Shown here: positions 9,663-19,458 of the stretch, in pieces
Position numbering within the stretch: position 1 is the first letter of the stretch
Layout: each line of letters starts with the position of its first letter
DNA from: Microvirga puerhi
Lineage (GTDB): Bacteria; Pseudomonadota; Alphaproteobacteria; Rhizobiales; Beijerinckiaceae
Length of the DNA: 64,000 nt
Direction: 5' to 3'
Assembly: GCF_020089865.1 (NCBI RefSeq)
Contig: NZ_JAIRBM010000003.1
Span: 186,001-250,000, forward strand
Position numbers and translations under genes: made by a program
The notes under the pieces: model-generated
Seen by the model: only the letters and a program-made list of their open reading frames with translations
Told to the model about the DNA's origin: nothing
Databases searched by the model: none

Positions 9663-10294
9663 CCCAGGGCAGTCCGGTTCACGAGCCATATACGGAGGCC
9701 AGCCAGCAGCATGAGGCGAACATGCTGGGCATGTTCATCTTTTTGGGAACCGAGATCATGCTGTTCGGCGGCCTGTTCGCTGCGATCATGGTTTATCGGA
9801 TCGAACATCGGGAGCAGCTGATAGAAGCGTCGAAGCGTCTGTATCTCTGGATCGGCACCGCCAACACCGTCATTCTTCTCACTTCGAGCCTGCTGGTTGC
9901 CCTGGCCGTTCAAGCGTCGCGCGCGGGCTCGCGTCGCGTGGGGGCGACCCTGCTGGTCGCGTCGGCTTGCATGGGAGTTGGTTTCCTCGGTCTCAAGGGT
10001 ATCGAATATGCCAAGGAATGGCAGGAAGGCCTTCTTCCCCTGACAGGCGTCCGCCATGCGTTCTCGGGGCCCGTCCAAGAGCTTTTCATGGGTCTGTATC
10101 TTGCAGCCACAGGACTTCATGCAGTGCATCTGACCATCGGCATTGCACTGATGGTCGGTCTGTCCTGGCGCGTGGGGCGCGGCTCGCTTCGCCTCCCGCA
10201 GAAGGCCTTGACGGTCGAACTTTGCGGGCTCTACTGGCATTTGGTCGATATCATTTGGATTTTCCTCTTTCCCGCCCTTTATCTGGTGCGCTGA
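9659..10294 (+). CDS. ctaE: Cytochrome c oxidase subunit III
   Basis: This 211-residue subunit has about five membrane helices, the short form typical of caa3 and bo3-type oxidases. Conserved pieces include [15 protein letters not shown] near the N-terminus, the [10 protein letters not shown] segment, and [19 protein letters not shown] at the C-terminus. A longer open frame begins at 9560 inside ctaD. The ATG at 9659 is chosen because it overlaps the ctaD stop by four bases, as at other junctions in this operon. The next gene starts one base after the stop. Confidence 0.94.
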   Translation: MTQGSPVHEPYTEASQQHEANMLGMFIFLGTEIMLFGGLFAAIMVYRIEHREQLIEASKRLYLWIGTANTVILLTSSLLVALAVQASRAGSRRVGATLLVASACMGVGFLGLKGIEYAKEWQEGLLPLTGVRHAFSGPVQELFMGLYLAATGLHAVHLTIGIALMVGLSWRVGRGSLRLPQKALTVELCGLYWHLVDIIWIFLFPALYLVR

Positions 10295-10295
10295 G

Positions 10296-10574
10296 ATGGC
10301 TCGCGCACAGATCCTTCAAGCTATCCTGATCTGGGTTTTGCTTCTGATCCTGCTAAGCCTGACCGTTGGCGCGAGCTTTCTCCCGCTCGGTCGCATGAAC
10401 CCTGTCGTCAGCATGGGTATTGCCCTCATCAAGGCGAGCCTGATCTTCTGGTTCTATATGCAGTTGAAGAAGGAGCGCGGCCTCGTCCGATTGGCTGCGC
10501 TAGGGGCCGGAGCGTGGTTGCTCATTCTATTTCTTCTGGTTTCAAGCGATGTTGTGACCCGGGGATCATTTTAG
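10296..10574 (+). CDS. Cytochrome c oxidase subunit IV-type small membrane protein
   Basis: This 92-residue protein with three predicted helices matches the prokaryotic cytochrome c oxidase subunit IV family. It is recognised by the ALIKASLIFWFYMQLKKERG segment, which resembles the family's A-x-x-K-x-x-L-V-x-x-F-M-H-L region. Its start lies one base after the subunit III stop. It is the last clear member of the respiratory operon. No strong terminator is visible in the 220 bases that follow. Confidence 0.85.
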   Translation: MARAQILQAILIWVLLLILLSLTVGASFLPLGRMNPVVSMGIALIKASLIFWFYMQLKKERGLVRLAALGAGAWLLILFLLVSSDVVTRGSF

Positions 10575-10794
10575 ATCGCGCTCGTGCCCCAACCTGTCGG
10601 TGTCAAAGACCACAAGCTGCGCCTCTTAGATCATCACCTCACAGCCACGGGTATTTGGCTCAACCGCAGCAAGTTCCTGGGGACCGCTTTGGCCGAGGGT
10701 CTTCTGTAGAGTGGTCATCGCGAACCCTTCCGATACACCATGCAGAGCTATGGAAAGGCACTTCGGCGCCGTCCGACGGATCGGGAGCATCGTG

Positions 10795-11529
10795 ATGAAC
10801 AACAGAACATTCAGCCCACGCACGTCGCTGCGCCTTGCGGCCGGGCTGCTGCTCCTGGGGCAACTCCTCCACATCGCGATCACCCGGTTTCACGCCGGCG
10901 GTGACGCCAATAATCACTCTGCCATCTTCGCTGTATATGCCGGCAACACGATCTGGGGGGCCGTGCACCTCGGCCAGTTCGCGAGCATGGCGATCCTGCT
11001 CGCAGGGCTGATCGCCTTGTTCTGCGCCCTGGATGTTCAGGGCGGTGCGGCGAGATGGGCGGGTCGCCTCGGTGCTGCTTCTGTGGCCGCGGCGCTGGCG
11101 CTGTACGGCGTTCTACAGGCGGTGGATGGAGTCGCCCTTAAGCAGGCTGTGAATGCATGGGCGAGTGCTCCAGACGCCCAGAAAGCGGCGCGATTTGCGA
11201 GTGCCGAGGCAATCCGCTGGCTGGAGTGGGGAGTAAGAAGCTACCAGGACTTCACCCTCGGCCTCGCTCTGCTTCTGTTCGCAGTTGCGGTCGTGCAGAC
11301 GACTTGGATCCCGCGGACGATTGCGGGCCTGATGGGTCTCTCCGGTTTCATCTATTGGGTTCAAGGCTGGTTGGTTGGCTCCGAGGGCTTTTCGCCGATG
11401 CACTCGGTTGCAATCGTGCTGACCTGGGTTGTGAGTGCGGTATGGATGGTCTGGCTGGTCATCGTGGCTTCGCGGATGCAAGATTCGGGGCACGCCGATA
11501 CGAGTGCAGGCCACCCCAGCATCAGCTAG
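10795..11529 (+). CDS. Multi-pass membrane protein of unknown function
   Basis: This 244-residue hydrophobic protein has about six predicted helices and no recognised catalytic motif. The start at 10795 is preferred over the longer frame at 10711, because GGAG lies eight bases upstream and the N-terminus then leads straight into a helix. A short charged C-terminal tail follows the last helix. It might be related to DUF4386-type membrane proteins, but that is only an impression. A 220-base gap separates it from the oxidase operon, so it may be transcribed separately. Confidence 0.7.
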   Translation: MNNRTFSPRTSLRLAAGLLLLGQLLHIAITRFHAGGDANNHSAIFAVYAGNTIWGAVHLGQFASMAILLAGLIALFCALDVQGGAARWAGRLGAASVAAALALYGVLQAVDGVALKQAVNAWASAPDAQKAARFASAEAIRWLEWGVRSYQDFTLGLALLLFAVAVVQTTWIPRTIAGLMGLSGFIYWVQGWLVGSEGFSPMHSVAIVLTWVVSAVWMVWLVIVASRMQDSGHADTSAGHPSIS

Positions 11530-11842
11530 CTGTCGCCCTCTCGCCCTCTGTCAAATTCCGGAAGCGCACGCGCAGCCTGAGCGCCATATGACCTCTTGGC
11601 AAGTTAGCTTGGCTCGACGCATCCGATCGTGATTAACGTAACGATTCCGAACGGAATTACAGTTAAGTTGAAGTTTGTGTGCTGGAACATTGTGTCGTTT
11701 CACCGTTGATCGGCGGCGCAATTGTTAAAATAGCTCAAACAGTATTTTGAAATTGTGCTCATTTTAGACTAGCCAATGCACAAGGGCGGCATGTAAAGCC
11801 CGCAATCTACATCTGCACTGAAATTCTATTAAGGAGAGCTGT
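11530..11842 (+). other. AT-richer leader region of the autotransporter
   Basis: No gene is seen here. The part from about 11630 to 11842 is clearly richer in A and T than its surroundings and probably contains the autotransporter promoter and leader. A strong ribosome-binding site AAGGAGAG lies seven bases before the ATG at 11843. No convincing single -35/-10 pair could be chosen by eye. Confidence 0.5.
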
Positions 11843-14800
11843 ATGACACGCGCAACCGGAAGCGACGGTGGCACGTCACCGGCAGTCATGCGCTCTGCAC
11901 ACGCTCTTCTATCAGGTGTCAGCCTTGTTGCTGTCCTGACCGTCCTTGCTGGCGCCGCCGCGCATGCGGATGAAGTCAGCAAATGGCTCGGCATTGGCTT
12001 GAGCGGCAAGGACGCCCAGAATCTGGGTTGGTTCAGGACGAGTGCTGCGACCCAAGCGCAACCCGGAGGCAGCCTCAGCATCATCAACAACTACTCGACG
12101 ACGGCGGCCAACGGTCCTGCCGTCGAGATCGGCTCCATCGGAGGTAACGGCGGCAATGGTTTCCGATCGGTCGGCTTTGTCGGCGGAGAGCCCGCAACGC
12201 CAGGTGCCCCTGGCGGAACGCTGACCATCACGCAAGACGGGGTTCTCGGGGGAGCTGGCGACCAGAGCAACCCCACTGCACTTCTTCTCCTTTATTCCCG
12301 TGGCGGTACGAGTGGCAATCACATCGTCGACGTCCCACCTGGTGGACGCGGCGGTGACGTTATGCTCGTGGCGAACAAGGCGGTGCGCGCTGTCGGCAAC
12401 AACTACGCGGCGATTTGGGTCCGCTCCATCGGCGGCAATTCGGGCAAGTCGGAAGGCAGCACCGAAGCGGCCTACCGGTCCACGTCAGCGGGCGGCGCGG
12501 GCGGGGCCGTCTCTGTGACGGTCGCCAAGAATGCCGTCATTTCTACGAAAGGGACCAATGCCCCCGCGATCATTGCAGAATCGGTTGGTGGCGAGGGCTC
12601 CAAGCGCTCGTATAGCACCACTTGGTCCGCGCCCTATCCGACGGATGGCGGCGCCGGCGGAACCGTCACGTTTGTCAACAACGGCACCGTGTCCACAGAG
12701 GGCGCCGCATCTCCGGCCGTCCTGCTTCAAAGTCTCGGCGGTCAGGGCGGGCAGCAGGCGCGTCTGGCGGACGGAGGGCAGCCCGGGGGCACGGGCGGAC
12801 GCAGCGATGAGGTGAAAGGTACGAATGCGGGGACCATCACGACCAAGGGCGACTACAGCTTCGGCATCATTGCTCAATCGGTGGGCGGCTCAGGCGGGCG
12901 AGGCGCGGGTGGCTATTTCGGCGGCGGTGATGGCGGCCGGGCAGGCACCCCCGGCAAGGTGGAGGTCACCAATCAGGGAACTTTGGCGACACAGGGTGCA
13001 GGCGCGCATGCCATCGTGGCGCAGAGCATCGGCGGAGGCAACGCCATCAACGCCTTTGCGGTCGGGCCGATCAAACCTGCCAATGCAGGCGATCCCACGG
13101 CAGGTGGGGGCGGCGGCATGGGCGGGGCGAGCTTCTTCCTTGGCAAGGGTGGCGTCGGTGGCATGGGGGGCAATGGCGGCACTGTCACAGTGGCCCAGGG
13201 CGGCGCCATCACGACCCAGAGCGAGAACGCATACGGCATTCTGGCCCAGAGCATCGGTGGCGGTGGCGGTCGTGGCGGCGATGCGGATTCCTTCAACACC
13301 TTCGTCGGCGTGGCCATCGGCGGTCGTGGCGGCGGCGGCGGAAATGGCGGCGACGTCCTCATCGTGCCGACCCCTCCACTTCCGACACTCGCAGGAGCTC
13401 CGCTGCCGAGCATTACCACCTGGGGAAAGCTTTCCACTGCCGTGATCGCCCAGAGCGTCGGTGGCGGCGGCGGCGCGGGAGGAACGGCCTCGGCTACGTC
13501 GGCAGGGATTGACGTGTCCGTGGCTGTTGCGGTGGGCGGTGCGGGCGGTGATGGAGGTAGCGGAGGCGATGTAAGTATCGTCAACGGCTCGGTCATCACA
13601 ACCCACGGCCTGGAGTCGCATGGCATCCAGGCCCAATCCATTGGCGGCGGCGGCGGCGCTGCGGGCAGTGCCAAGGCCTATGCCTTGGCCATCGCGCCGC
13701 CGGAAACGCTCGACTTCGGAGTGTCCTTTGCCGTTGGCGGCTCGGGAGGGGGCGGCGGGTCGGCGAAGACCGTGACGGTGACGAACCTCGCGAAGGTGAC
13801 CACGCAAAGCGACAAGAGTTATGGCATCCAGGCCATCAGTGTCGGCGGTGGTGGCGGGACGAGCGGGTCGGCCGCATCCGTGGTGGACCTTCTCGGCACC
13901 TATCTCAATTTTGGCCTCGGCGTGTCCGTCGGCGGCTCAGGCGGCGGAGGCGGCAACGGCAGCACGGTCACCGTCGTGAACGAGGGAAAGCGGGACAAAG
14001 ACGGAAACTTCACGTCAGGCATTATCGAAACCCATGGTGCATTCTCGACGGGCATCATGGCCCATAGTATCGGCGGTGGCGGCGGAGATGGTGGACCGGC
14101 TTCGGCCTCCGCAGCCTCTGGCCTGTCCTGGAACGAAACGATCGGTGAGATCACGAAGGCGGCCTTGCCGCTCGGGAGTTCTTACACCGGCAAGTTCGAG
14201 ATCGGAGGCAGTGGCGGCGGCGGCGGCAACGGCGGTGGCGTGAGCGTGGTCAACGACGGCTCCGTCCTCACTTACGGCAACAACGCCCGCGGCATCTTCG
14301 CCCAGAGCGTCGGCGGCGGCGGCGGCGATGGTGGAGGCTATCAGGCCAGCGGCACAGGCAAACCCGCCACCGTCAAGCAAGGGACCTTTTCGGCCAAACT
14401 CGACATTGGCGGTCGGGGCGGTGACGGCGGTGTCGGTGGCCAAGTGTTCGTCAACAATTCCCTTGGCGGCGTGGTGGAAACCTATGGCAATGGCTCTGCG
14501 GGCATCGTGGCCCAGAGCATTGGCGGTGGTGGCGGCTCCGGAGGTGCGTTCGGCGGCAAGCAGAAGGCCGCGGCCGATTTTGGCGAAGATCCTGGGAAGT
14601 TCATTTATCAAGTCACGGACGAGCTGCTGAAATCCGACCAGGTCCTCGTTTTCCTACTGGGCGACAAGGACAAGAAACAGAACGTCGCGGATTATAAGTT
14701 CTTCGACAAGCATGCGCCTCAACAGAAGAAGCTTTCCAAGGCGAAGGATATCCTTTCAGCGCTGAAGGTTCTGACTGACAAGGACAAGAGCTGGCCTCAA

Positions 14801-17800
14801 CGTATTACTCAAGCCGGAGGCACGCTTGGTGCAGGTTATGCGCTGAACAAGCTCAAGGATTATCTCAAGGATAACTACGCAGGCAAAAAGGTCGAAAGCG
14901 TGCCTGACGTCGAACTGACCGTGACACTCGGCAAGACCGGAGGCAAGGGCGGAAATGGCGGCGAGGTCGGTGCCTACAACGAAGGAAGCATCATCACGCA
15001 CGGCGACAATAGCTGGGGCCTGTTCGCCCAGTCGATCGGCGGCGGTGGCGGCCAGGGGGGAGGGGCCCTCTCCACGGGCAACAACAAGGTGAACGCCAAT
15101 GTCTCGCTCGGCGGCAGCGGAGCAGAGGGCGGCGATGGCGGGAAAGTCTCCGTGCGCCAGCTCGGAAGCATCGCGACATCCGGCGCGGGAGCCTTCGGAA
15201 TCGTTGCGCAGAGCGTCGGCGGCGGCGGTGGTATCGGCGGCATTGCCACGAGTGCAAATACGGTTTCCGTCTCCGGCACGTTCAAGCTCGGAGGCAGCAA
15301 CGGCAAGTCGTCTCCCGGAGGAAGTGTGGAGGTCAGCAACAGCGGCACCATCGCCACAAAGGGACGCGAGGCTCATGCTTTGGTGGCACAGAGCGTCGGC
15401 GGCGGCGGCGGTGTCTCCTTCCTCACCCGGGTCGATCCCGCAGACCCGACGGTGCTCGCTACAACGCAGACGGAGAAGGAGGCGCTGGAAGCCGCTTTCG
15501 GTCTTCTCAAAAATCTTGGCCTCATCGAGGATGGCAGCATTCTCGACCGCTCAACCAACATCGTCGCAATGCCGAATCTGTCGCTCGGTCTCGGCGGCAG
15601 TGGAGGCCCCGGCGGAAAAGGCGGCGACGTCACCGTGACTCATTCGGGAACCATCAGCACCGCTGGTCTGGGTGCTTTCGGCATCTTTGCCCAATCGGTT
15701 GGCGGTGGTGGCGGCTTTGCTGCCGATGCGAGCAAGGTCGGCTATATGGAGAGCGGCGTCACCCTCGGTGGAAGCGGTGGCATCGGCGGCAAGGGCGGGG
15801 ACGTCCGCCTGAACTTCGAAGGCAAGTCCAGCATCACGACCACAGGCGAGGGGGCAAGTGCGGTTTTCTTGCAGTCGATCGGCGGCGGCGGCGGGTACGG
15901 CGGCGCAGGAGCGATCAAAGCTCCGAGCGGTCCACAGCCTCTCACGCTGGTCCGAGACGATGCGACGAGCGGCGACGGTGGCGCGATCCGGGTCGAGATG
16001 CGCGATTCAGCGACGGCCCTCAGCTCCATGGCCATCAAGGCCAGCGGTGCGCGGGCCCATGGGATCTTCGCTCAATCGATTGGCGGCGGTGGTGGTACGG
16101 CCTTCGATGTGAATGGAAAGGCATTCGCAGAGCCCTTCAGCGGCGCAACGCGGCGCAATGCAGCCGGCCAAGGCGGTCTGATTTTTGTGTCGACCAACGG
16201 CAGCATCGAAGCGACGGGAAGCGGCGCATACGGATTCTATGGTCAGAGCGGCGTGCAGAAAACCGACGGCACTTTGGATCCGACCCGAACCGGTGGAAAC
16301 ATCGTGTTCAAGCATGTCGGTACGGTGACCGGCGGCTCTGGCGATGGCGCTGCAGTACGCATCGATGGCGGCGGGGCAAGCAACTTCATCATCGCCGAAT
16401 ATGGTTCGCGCTTCAGCGCTGTCTCGGGCACGGCAATCCTTGGCTCTTTTGGGCGCGAGGAAGTGTTCAACCGGGGCACGATCATCGGTGACGTCAACCT
16501 TGTTTTCGGCAATCCGAATGGGCGTGAGGAGAACGTTTTCAATAACGAGACCAGCGGCCTTTACGCTTCAGGCACGCAAGGCATCGTCAATCTCGGAACC
16601 GGCGGTGTGTTCCACAATCGCGGAGCGTTCGCCGTCGCCGGAACCGAGTTCATCGGGAAGGCGATGGTTACTGGCCGATATCAGCAGGAGGCGAGCGGGT
16701 CGCTTCTTGTCGACGTGACATCGACACCGGCCCCTGGGCAAGCTCGCAGCGATCTTCTCACTCTGACGGGTCCGAGCCGGCTCGACGGCCGACTCGTGGC
16801 TGGCGTCGTGGGCGGCCTGCGACCGGAGACCTTCACGGTCCTGACGGCAAAGGACGATACCTCCGGGACGATGACAGGTGCCGGAAATCCTGCGGCACCC
16901 TTCACCTGGAGGGCCGATCGGGTCGGACAGACCATGACCATCACTCCGAGCGCTAATTTCGCCGCGCCGGCTGGTGCCGTCGTTTCCAACAGCGAAAGGA
17001 ACGCGATCGACTATCTCCAGCGAATCTGGAGTTCCGGGCGTATCAGCGACAAGGATGCGCATCGGTTCGGCTACTTCGCGCGGGTAGGCTCGACGCAGGA
17101 CTATCTTGCGGCCGTCGACCGGATTTCGCCGGAGGAGTCGGCGAGTTCCTCCACCATTCAGACAATGGGTGCACGGGACTCGATGCATTTCGCCATGAGC
17201 TGCCCCGTATTCGCGAGCACGGGTACGCTTATGGAGGAAACGAGTTGCGTCTGGGGGCGCATGATCGGCAACTGGACCCAACAGAGCGGAACAGCGGAGG
17301 CGGACGGCTATCGGCGTGATGCAGTCACGCTCCGGACAGGGTTGCAGCGCGAATTTGCGACGGATTGGTTCTTCGGAGCGACTGCGGGCCTCAGTCTTTC
17401 GTCCTTGTCGGACGCGGACGGGTTTTCGAACACGTCCGGCATGACGGGCGATATCGCCCTTTCCGTCAAGCACCAGATCGGACCCTGGCTGCTTGCTGCC
17501 TCCGGGCACCTAGGGTGGGGCCGCTATGAGACCGAGCGCTATCTCGGGTTAGGTGAAGGCGGGTCGATCACGCGGGGCGACGCCGACGTTTTCACTGCGG
17601 CGGCGCGGTTCCGGGCGAGCTACGAGCTGGCTTTCTCGAATTGGTACATGAAACCCTATGCCGATATCGACGTCATCCACACGTCCCTACCGGCGCACAC
17701 GGAGGCCGGTTTGGGCTTCGGTTCGGGCCTTGCCTTTGGCGCGGCGCGGCAATGGAACTTCGCGTTCAGCCCCAATATCGAAGTGGGCGCACGCGTGGAT

Positions 17801-18076
17801 CTTGCTCCCGACATGTGGCTGCGACCATACGTGTCAGCAGGTCTGACCATGTTTGCGAAAGACAGTCTCTCGATGCGGGTGAATTTCTCGGATACGGATC
17901 CACAGTTGGCGCCCTTCCTCACCCATGTCACGATGCCGGACATTCTCGGCAATGCAACGGTCGGCGCGCAGGTCTACAACACCAAGGGCTACGAGATCCG
18001 GGCAGAATATCGCGCAGATTTCGGACGGGACTACTTGTCCCAGGAAGTGAGCGCACGCGTCGCCATTCCGTTCTGA
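11843..18076 (+). CDS. Giant glycine-rich autotransporter (type V secretion)
   Basis: This 2077-residue protein starts with a long signal peptide (about residues 1-43, with an n-region extension before the hydrophobic core ending AHA). A passenger of about 1750 residues follows, then a C-terminal beta-barrel from about residue 1800 ending in the outer-membrane signature phenylalanine (VAIPF). The passenger carries about 18 copies of a motif like GIxAQSIGGGGGxGG spaced roughly 65-110 residues apart, each preceded by a V-x-N-x-G-x-I-x-T-x-G strand-like segment, as expected for a beta-helix. Two stretches break the pattern: a Lys-rich segment at about residues 905-1027 and a smaller one at about 1192-1250. 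Surface display or adhesion is likely. The ligand is unknown. Confidence 0.9.
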   Translation: MTRATGSDGGTSPAVMRSAHALLSGVSLVAVLTVLAGAAAHADEVSKWLGIGLSGKDAQNLGWFRTSAATQAQPGGSLSIINNYSTTAANGPAVEIGSIGGNGGNGFRSVGFVGGEPATPGAPGGTLTITQDGVLGGAGDQSNPTALLLLYSRGGTSGNHIVDVPPGGRGGDVMLVANKAVRAVGNNYAAIWVRSIGGNSGKSEGSTEAAYRSTSAGGAGGAVSVTVAKNAVISTKGTNAPAIIAESVGGEGSKRSYSTTWSAPYPTDGGAGGTVTFVNNGTVSTEGAASPAVLLQSLGGQGGQQARLADGGQPGGTGGRSDEVKGTNAGTITTKGDYSFGIIAQSVGGSGGRGAGGYFGGGDGGRAGTPGKVEVTNQGTLATQGAGAHAIVAQSIGGGNAINAFAVGPIKPANAGDPTAGGGGGMGGASFFLGKGGVGGMGGNGGTVTVAQGGAITTQSENAYGILAQSIGGGGGRGGDADSFNTFVGVAIGGRGGGGGNGGDVLIVPTPPLPTLAGAPLPSITTWGKLSTAVIAQSVGGGGGAGGTASATSAGIDVSVAVAVGGAGGDGGSGGDVSIVNGSVITTHGLESHGIQAQSIGGGGGAAGSAKAYALAIAPPETLDFGVSFAVGGSGGGGGSAKTVTVTNLAKVTTQSDKSYGIQAISVGGGGGTSGSAASVVDLLGTYLNFGLGVSVGGSGGGGGNGSTVTVVNEGKRDKDGNFTSGIIETHGAFSTGIMAHSIGGGGGDGGPASASAASGLSWNETIGEITKAALPLGSSYTGKFEIGGSGGGGGNGGGVSVVNDGSVLTYGNNARGIFAQSVGGGGGDGGGYQASGTGKPATVKQGTFSAKLDIGGRGGDGGVGGQVFVNNSLGGVVETYGNGSAGIVAQSIGGGGGSGGAFGGKQKAAADFGEDPGKFIYQVTDELLKSDQVLVFLLGDKDKKQNVADYKFFDKHAPQQKKLSKAKDILSALKVLTDKDKSWPQRITQAGGTLGAGYALNKLKDYLKDNYAGKKVESVPDVELTVTLGKTGGKGGNGGEVGAYNEGSIITHGDNSWGLFAQSIGGGGGQGGGALSTGNNKVNANVSLGGSGAEGGDGGKVSVRQLGSIATSGAGAFGIVAQSVGGGGGIGGIATSANTVSVSGTFKLGGSNGKSSPGGSVEVSNSGTIATKGREAHALVAQSVGGGGGVSFLTRVDPADPTVLATTQTEKEALEAAFGLLKNLGLIEDGSILDRSTNIVAMPNLSLGLGGSGGPGGKGGDVTVTHSGTISTAGLGAFGIFAQSVGGGGGFAADASKVGYMESGVTLGGSGGIGGKGGDVRLNFEGKSSITTTGEGASAVFLQSIGGGGGYGGAGAIKAPSGPQPLTLVRDDATSGDGGAIRVEMRDSATALSSMAIKASGARAHGIFAQSIGGGGGTAFDVNGKAFAEPFSGATRRNAAGQGGLIFVSTNGSIEATGSGAYGFYGQSGVQKTDGTLDPTRTGGNIVFKHVGTVTGGSGDGAAVRIDGGGASNFIIAEYGSRFSAVSGTAILGSFGREEVFNRGTIIGDVNLVFGNPNGREENVFNNETSGLYASGTQGIVNLGTGGVFHNRGAFAVAGTEFIGKAMVTGRYQQEASGSLLVDVTSTPAPGQARSDLLTLTGPSRLDGRLVAGVVGGLRPETFTVLTAKDDTSGTMTGAGNPAAPFTWRADRVGQTMTITPSANFAAPAGAVVSNSERNAIDYLQRIWSSGRISDKDAHRFGYFARVGSTQDYLAAVDRISPEESASSSTIQTMGARDSMHFAMSCPVFASTGTLMEETSCVWGRMIGNWTQQSGTAEADGYRRDAVTLRTGLQREFATDWFFGATAGLSLSSLSDADGFSNTSGMTGDIALSVKHQIGPWLLAASGHLGWGRYETERYLGLGEGGSITRGDADVFTAAARFRASYELAFSNWYMKPYADIDVIHTSLPAHTEAGLGFGSGLAFGAARQWNFAFSPNIEVGARVDLAPDMWLRPYVSAGLTMFAKDSLSMRVNFSDTDPQLAPFLTHVTMPDILGNATVGAQVYNTKGYEIRAEYRADFGRDYLSQEVSARVAIPF
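12420..16100 (+). repeat. Degenerate in-frame repeats coding GIxAQSIGGGGGxGG
   Basis: About 18 imperfect copies of a GCCCAGAGC-(A/G)T(C/T)GGCGG-type core followed by GGC/GGT triplet runs occur here. Examples lie near 13251, 14310, 14510, 15030, 15215 and 15395. They encode the Gly-rich turns of the passenger. The near-identical DNA cores and GGC triplet runs could promote slipped-strand or recombinational change in repeat number while keeping the frame. Confidence 0.8.
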
Positions 18077-18540
18077 ACGGCGTGCTGCGGTGTCGTAGAC
18101 CAAGCAGATAGCGGGAAAGGGCTGCGTCGCAACGCAAGCATGCGCGGCGACCCGCGGTTGACCCGTGCCGAAGATCGAAAGCCCACTAAAGCCTGCTCCC
18201 GCTGAGCAGTTCGAAGGTCCGTGGGCGCGATAGATCTGTATGACAGGCTTGCATCGCCTGACCCTTGCGCGTCCTATGAACCAGGATCACCGCGCGATCA
18301 AAATGACGGCCCTGAGCCTCAAGCGTCCGCGAAGCTGGCCAGAGTGTAATCCGAACTCAATTGCTGAACGGTTGGCGGCACTTCTTCATCACCCGCTCCA
18401 GATCCCTCGGGCTCGTCGGAATCATACATTCAAATCCATCAATGTTACGATTTGCAGGCCGGGTATTTACCCCCGTCTGGTCACATGCAGGATAGTTCTC
18501 AAGAAAGTCAAAAGCATAATTTCCTAGAGGGCCTAAGTAG
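18077..18540 (+). other. Intergenic region upstream of the ABC transporter operon
   Basis: No convincing gene is seen. A 95-codon frame at 18240-18527 lacks protein-like composition and was not called. A perfect short dyad GGGTATTTACCC lies at 18461-18472, about 70 bases before the permease ATG, in an AT-richer stretch, and could be a regulator site. GAGGG at about 18528 precedes the ATG as a possible ribosome-binding site. Confidence 0.5.
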
Positions 18541-19458
18541 ATGGATGCCACTCACGGAGCCAAGGTGACAGCGTTGCCTGCCCGGCGCCCTGTTGTCAAA
18601 GAAAGTTTGGTGCGTCTGCCGCGTGTTAAGCGAACGCATTATGGTCGCTACCTCAGCGGTGTCGTGCTGATCGCGTTGTTTGTCCTGATTGTCCGTGCAT
18701 TCGCGCATGGGAAGATCGATTGGGAGATCGTGGGAGAATTTCTGACCGCCCGCTCGATTTTGAGCGGGTTGCTACAGACCATCATCATGGCACCGCTGGC
18801 GATGGGTGTCGGCTTGGCACTCGGGCTTATTTTCGCGCTGATGCGCATGTCGGAGAACCCCGTCGCGCGCTATACGGCCATCTTCTACATGTGGATCTTC
18901 CGCGGCAGCCCACAGCTCCTGCAACTCTTCCTTTGGTTCAACCTTGCACTGATCTTTCCCGTCATCGTCATTCCAGGCCTATTTGAGATCTCCACCGTCA
19001 CGGTGATGACGCCCTTCGTCGCCACATTGCTGGGACTGGGCATCTGCCAAAGTGCCTATACGGCCGAGGTCATCCGCGCGGGAATTTTGTCAGTCGACGC
19101 CGGACAAGCAGAGGCGGCCGACGCGCTCGGAATGACCCGTCACCAGGCCATGAGACGCATCATCCTCCCGCAGGCGTTGCGCTCAATCATCCCACCGGTC
19201 GGCAACGAGTTCATTGGCATGGTGAAGGCCACGTCCCTCGCCAGCGCTATCCAATATACCGAGATTCTGAATGCGGCTCAGCGCATCTACTACGTGAACA
19301 ACTACATCATTGAGCTGCTGATCGTTGCGACGTTCTGGTACCTGCTCGTCGTCACGCTTCTCACGATCGGCCAGTACTTCCTTGAGCGTCGCATGAGCCG
19401 TGGCTTCTCACGCACCGAGTCCGTCACTTCCCTCAATGTCGAAGATCAAAGAGCATGA
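18541..19458 (+). CDS. Amino-acid-type ABC transporter permease
   Basis: This 305-residue inner-membrane permease belongs to the HisM/GlnP-like polar amino acid family. A cytoplasmic N-terminus of about 38 residues is followed by a helix and then the permease domain. The EAA loop is visible as [21 protein letters not shown]. It is the only permease in this locus, so the transporter is probably a permease homodimer. The stop overlaps the ATPase gene by ATGA. The neighbouring genes suggest uptake of a nitrogenous compound, but the substrate cannot be read from the sequence. Confidence 0.9.
   Translation: MDATHGAKVTALPARRPVVKESLVRLPRVKRTHYGRYLSGVVLIALFVLIVRAFAHGKIDWEIVGEFLTARSILSGLLQTIIMAPLAMGVGLALGLIFALMRMSENPVARYTAIFYMWIFRGSPQLLQLFLWFNLALIFPVIVIPGLFEISTVTVMTPFVATLLGLGICQSAYTAEVIRAGILSVDAGQAEAADALGMTRHQAMRRIILPQALRSIIPPVGNEFIGMVKATSLASAIQYTEILNAAQRIYYVNNYIIELLIVATFWYLLVVTLLTIGQYFLERRMSRGFSRTESVTSLNVEDQRA

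Noticed and set aside
12420-16100. CRISPR-like regular repeats
   Set aside because: The repeats are in-frame coding sequence of the autotransporter, imperfect, with irregular spacing; no cas genes.
18240-18527. 95-codon frame upstream of the ABC permease
   Set aside because: No ribosome-binding site, no family resemblance and a basic random composition.
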